This document shows, in pieces, positions 63,929 through 64,000 of a DNA stretch of 64,000 bases (positions are counted from its first letter, which is position 1; every line of letters begins with the position of its first letter). Origin of the DNA: Prochlorococcus marinus. GTDB lineage: Bacteria > Cyanobacteriota > Cyanobacteriia > PCC-6307 > Cyanobiaceae. Location: assembly GCF_001180305.1 (NCBI RefSeq), contig NZ_CVSX01000027.1:62001-126000 (forward strand), read 5' to 3'. The notes under the pieces were generated by a model. That model was not told the DNA's origin. It made no database searches and was given only the letters and a program-made list of their open reading frames with translations. The translations under genes and the position numbers were made by a program.

Positions 63929-64000
63929 TAAGCTATAGCCTCACTTGTTTCTCATGGGGGCTGTCGCATTTTGCGTAGCGGGTGCTTTGGGAGCACTAGG
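63929..64000 (+). repeat. tRNA-Pro 3'-half copy 3, cut by the window end
   Basis: The lead-in TAAGCTATAGCC...TTGTTTCT lies at 63929-63952, and the match to tRNA-Pro starts at GCGGGTGCTTTGGG (63978) and runs to the edge at ACTAGG. The 5' part reads GTCGCATTTTGCGTA, as in copy 1. The array therefore continues to the right. Confidence 0.75.

Larger units (their letters stand above)
61143..63977. mobile_element. Cassette unit 3 (TGAGCGAG type), tRNA-Pro-bounded
   Basis: A 2.8-kb segment between 3'-half copies 2 and 3. TGAGCGAG pairs are at the left (61213-61220, 61224-61231) and right (63831-63838, 63842-63849). It carries six minus-strand genes (61522, 62143, 62452, 62703, 63175, 63273) and one plus-strand frame (61339), several with the shared promoter motif. 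No recombinase is visible. Unit 1 and unit 3 share both end-repeat type and promoter motif. Confidence 0.7.

Overview
The window is strongly AT-rich, densely packed cyanobacterial chromosome. Gene content points to a high-light-adapted Prochlorococcus: petH without a phycobilisome-linker domain, sasA, psbY, psbP, a 35-residue high-light-inducible protein, crtH, ycf54, recBCD, and two tandem porins. I infer this from protein recognition only; no database search was possible.

Positions 1-50,300 are ordinary core genome in short operons. They hold zwf-opcA-cobB; petH; sasA; prs; malQ; an ABC1 kinase; a PLP decarboxylase with cdsA; clpC; a lysA-cdaA-uppS-bioB-trhO run; lipA-recR; psbP; an ABC exporter; a DEAD-box helicase; recC-methyltransferase-recB-recD; ycf54-pdxJ; bolA-grxD; a response regulator with a degenerate receiver; crtH; and trmFO-psbY. 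There is one tRNA-Glu and one tRNA-Lys. From 50,300 to 55,400 density falls: a high-light-inducible gene, several very small ORFs, two nearly identical porins with Yfr1-type target sites at their ribosome binding sites, and apt.

From 55,640 to the right edge lies a genomic island anchored on tRNA-Pro(UGG). The intact tRNA is at 56657-56730. A 5'-half remnant lies to its left, and three copies of its 3' half lie to its right, spaced 1.9-2.9 kb; the last is cut by the window end. The copies delimit cassettes with no visible recombinase. Each cassette carries the same pair of short 11-bp-period direct repeats at both ends, and neighbouring cassettes use different repeat words: TGAGCGAG in units 1 and 3, TAGCGATTA in unit 2, and a weaker TTAGTGA-like word in unit 0. 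This looks like a tandem array of non-autonomous, tRNA-targeting integrative elements, each carrying its own recombinase-binding specificity. It is the most interesting system in the window.

Cargo is mostly small exported, lipoprotein or membrane proteins of unknown function, plus TPR, SHOCT, DUF4282-like and PDDEXK-like proteins. In units 1 and 3, five cargo genes share a 17-bp motif at a near-constant 26-28 bp from the start codon. Three truncated copies of a lipoprotein gene start (MKRLLLAP-like) mark junctions where cargo has apparently been swapped.
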